In this document: piece after piece, positions 63,182 through 64,000 of the stretch
Position numbering within the stretch: the stretch's first letter is position 1
Layout: every line of letters starts with the position of its first letter
DNA from: Diploptera punctata
Taxonomy: Eukaryota > Arthropoda > Insecta > Blattodea > Blaberidae
NCBI GenBank assembly: GCA_030220185.1
Contig: JASPKZ010004955.1
Location: 1,178,001 to 1,242,000, forward strand
Length of the DNA: 64,000 nt
Direction of reading: 5' to 3'
Position numbers and translations under genes: made by a program
The notes under the pieces: model-generated
The model's database searches: none
What the model was told of the DNA's origin: nothing
What the model saw: the letters and a program-made list of their open reading frames with translations, nothing else

Positions 63182-63480
63182 GAGTTACGATCTAGACGCA
63201 AATTTTTCTCTTATATACGGTGTAATTCCCTATCGCCAAATGCTTTTGAAACCATTGTTTCTATCTTTGCAAAATATTAGCATGATTTTATCAGAGTAAT
63301 TCTCAGAAAGACATTTCTTATTAAGAGATTGAACCAGAAATGTACACCTCACCTCTTTTTTCTCACCTGAGACCATTATCTCCATTTTTAATTAGATTAT
63401 GTCAGTCATAATCTATATTCCTTTAAACTAAAGAATAGAGTATGTTAAATAAAACCCATGTGAACTTTTCATTGGATCTT

Positions 63481-63655
63481 CTTCTTCTTTACTTCATGGG
63501 CTAGGAAAATTGCCTGTTCCACCTCACAGTTGTTCTATCCATCTTTTTACTGGCCTTCCAACATTCCTTGAACCTCTTGGCTTGTTGTTAAATGCTTCTT
63601 TTGGTAACCTTGTTTCATTTATTCTTTCTACATGTCTAAACCATTTATCTCTTTA
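63481..63655 (-). mobile_element. RTE-type LINE 3' fragment
   Basis: Minus strand: RDKWFRHVERINETRLPKEAF, NNKPRGSRNVGRPVKRWIEQL-type reading (63655-63530) and a (GAA)n tail at 63479-63491. Strongly 5'-truncated. Confidence 0.75.
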
Positions 63656-63658
63656 TTC

Positions 63659-63850
63659 GTAAATTAATGAGTCATTTTTTACATCATACCTCATATTTCA
63701 TGTTTTCTTTAAACACGGGAACTAGTTTTCAAAATAAACATCTCTCTCATTTTCAACTGACATTATGACTCATTAATTTACAAATTGAGAACCTCATAAT
63801 GTTGTTTCCCATATTCAATTATGAATTTAACATTATGAGGTTCATATTTC
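63659..63850. repeat. PLE 3' terminus framed by inverted repeats
   Basis: A 17-bp perfect inverted repeat gtaaattaatgagtcat (63659-63675 and 63765-63781) encloses a short PLE 3' end (cctcatatttcatgttttct, complement-type core as at 16490-16540). Next is a second inverted repeat aacctcataatgtt / aacattatgaggtt (about 63791-63804 and 63829-63842). Confidence 0.75.
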
Positions 63851-64000
63851 CCATATTTAACTATGAATATAAGAATGGAAGAAAACCAACTTGCAAAAAG
63901 AGCTAAAGAAGATAAACCAATGGACGGGAGAAGAACAAGAGGAAGACCAGCCAAGAGATGGATAGACAGTGAATGCACATCCAATAAGTCTTCCTCTGAG
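63851..64000 (+). mobile_element. RTE-type LINE C-terminal fragment, cut by the window end
   Basis: Open plus-strand reading MEENQLAKRAKEDKPMDGRR then TRGRPAKRWIDSEC: the GRP-RW motif of RTE-type C-termini. It continues beyond the window. Confidence 0.6.

Larger units (their letters stand above)
62478..63270 (-). repeat. tRNA-like cassette array 4 (three units)
   Basis: Three minus-strand tRNA-like segments 304-305 bp apart (62500, 62804 and 63109), with almost identical spacers (tcgccaaatgcttttgaaac, gttaagaagacatttattgg, aatgatgtttttattattaa). Perfect 9-bp direct repeats aaaatatta at 62469-62477 and 63271-63279 flank it; the flanking pair extends to 12 bp with one mismatch. The left edge is the same aatttgaagagaaaa terminus as in arrays 2 and 3. 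Confidence 0.85.

Overview
This window looks like a piece of a large, AT-rich arthropod (insect) genome. It has eukaryotic splice sites, 5-40 kb introns and densely nested transposons, and it has no operons, Shine-Dalgarno sites or bacterial genes. The repertoire (RTE and CR1-like LINEs with simple-sequence tails, Penelope-like elements with GIY-YIG endonucleases, piggyBac, Tc1/mariner, pogo, hAT and Crypton-type sequences, several tRNA-derived SINEs) fits a big insect genome such as a cockroach's. That species guess is inference only.

Host gene. Four or five exon blocks on the + strand (2103-2311, 43935-44151, 51670-51949, 57510-58010 and 58058-58568) have good acceptors and donors, and their intron phases match at every junction (1/1, 2/2, 0/0). 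They appear to be consecutive internal exons of one gene for an acidic, serine-rich, mostly disordered protein that I cannot name. Both gene ends seem to lie outside the window, unless the stop at 58598 is used. Nearly everything else sits in its introns. Between the last two blocks there is either a 47-nt intron or a one-base frameshift.

Layout of the mobile DNA. 1-12 kb: two CR1-like LINEs, a SINE with a 13-bp target duplication, a Penelope-like element (PLE) split by a piggyBac-type element, an RTE LINE, and a tRNA-like cassette array inside an RNase H-type LINE. 12-24 kb: a PLE holding a truncated RTE, RTE remnants, then a minus-strand PLE interrupted by a pogo/Tigger element (with an internal 88-bp minisatellite) and next to a broken piggyBac transposase. 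24-33 kb: a Crypton-type recombinase fragment and a LINE interrupted by a 153-bp TTAA element and by a 3.6-kb array of nine tRNA-like cassettes, which itself holds a TTAA element. 34-43 kb: two Tc1/mariner-type elements, another cassette array, a PLE split by an RTE, and a second copy of the TTAA element. 43-57 kb: a foldback MITE, a run of palindromic PLE ends, a hAT transposase and a two-copy TIR family. 58-64 kb: PLE termini, SINEs, RTE tails and a fourth cassette array.

Two signals stand out. (1) PLE 3' ends recur as tail-out palindromes, and their outer ends carry hammerhead-ribozyme-like cores (CUGANGA, stem II, GAAA, short stem III) followed by a shared ATGAGGT boundary. (2) tRNA-like cassettes of about 293-305 bp occur as tandem multimers. 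Three of the four arrays are bounded by 9-15 bp direct repeats, so whole concatemers seem to have inserted as single units.
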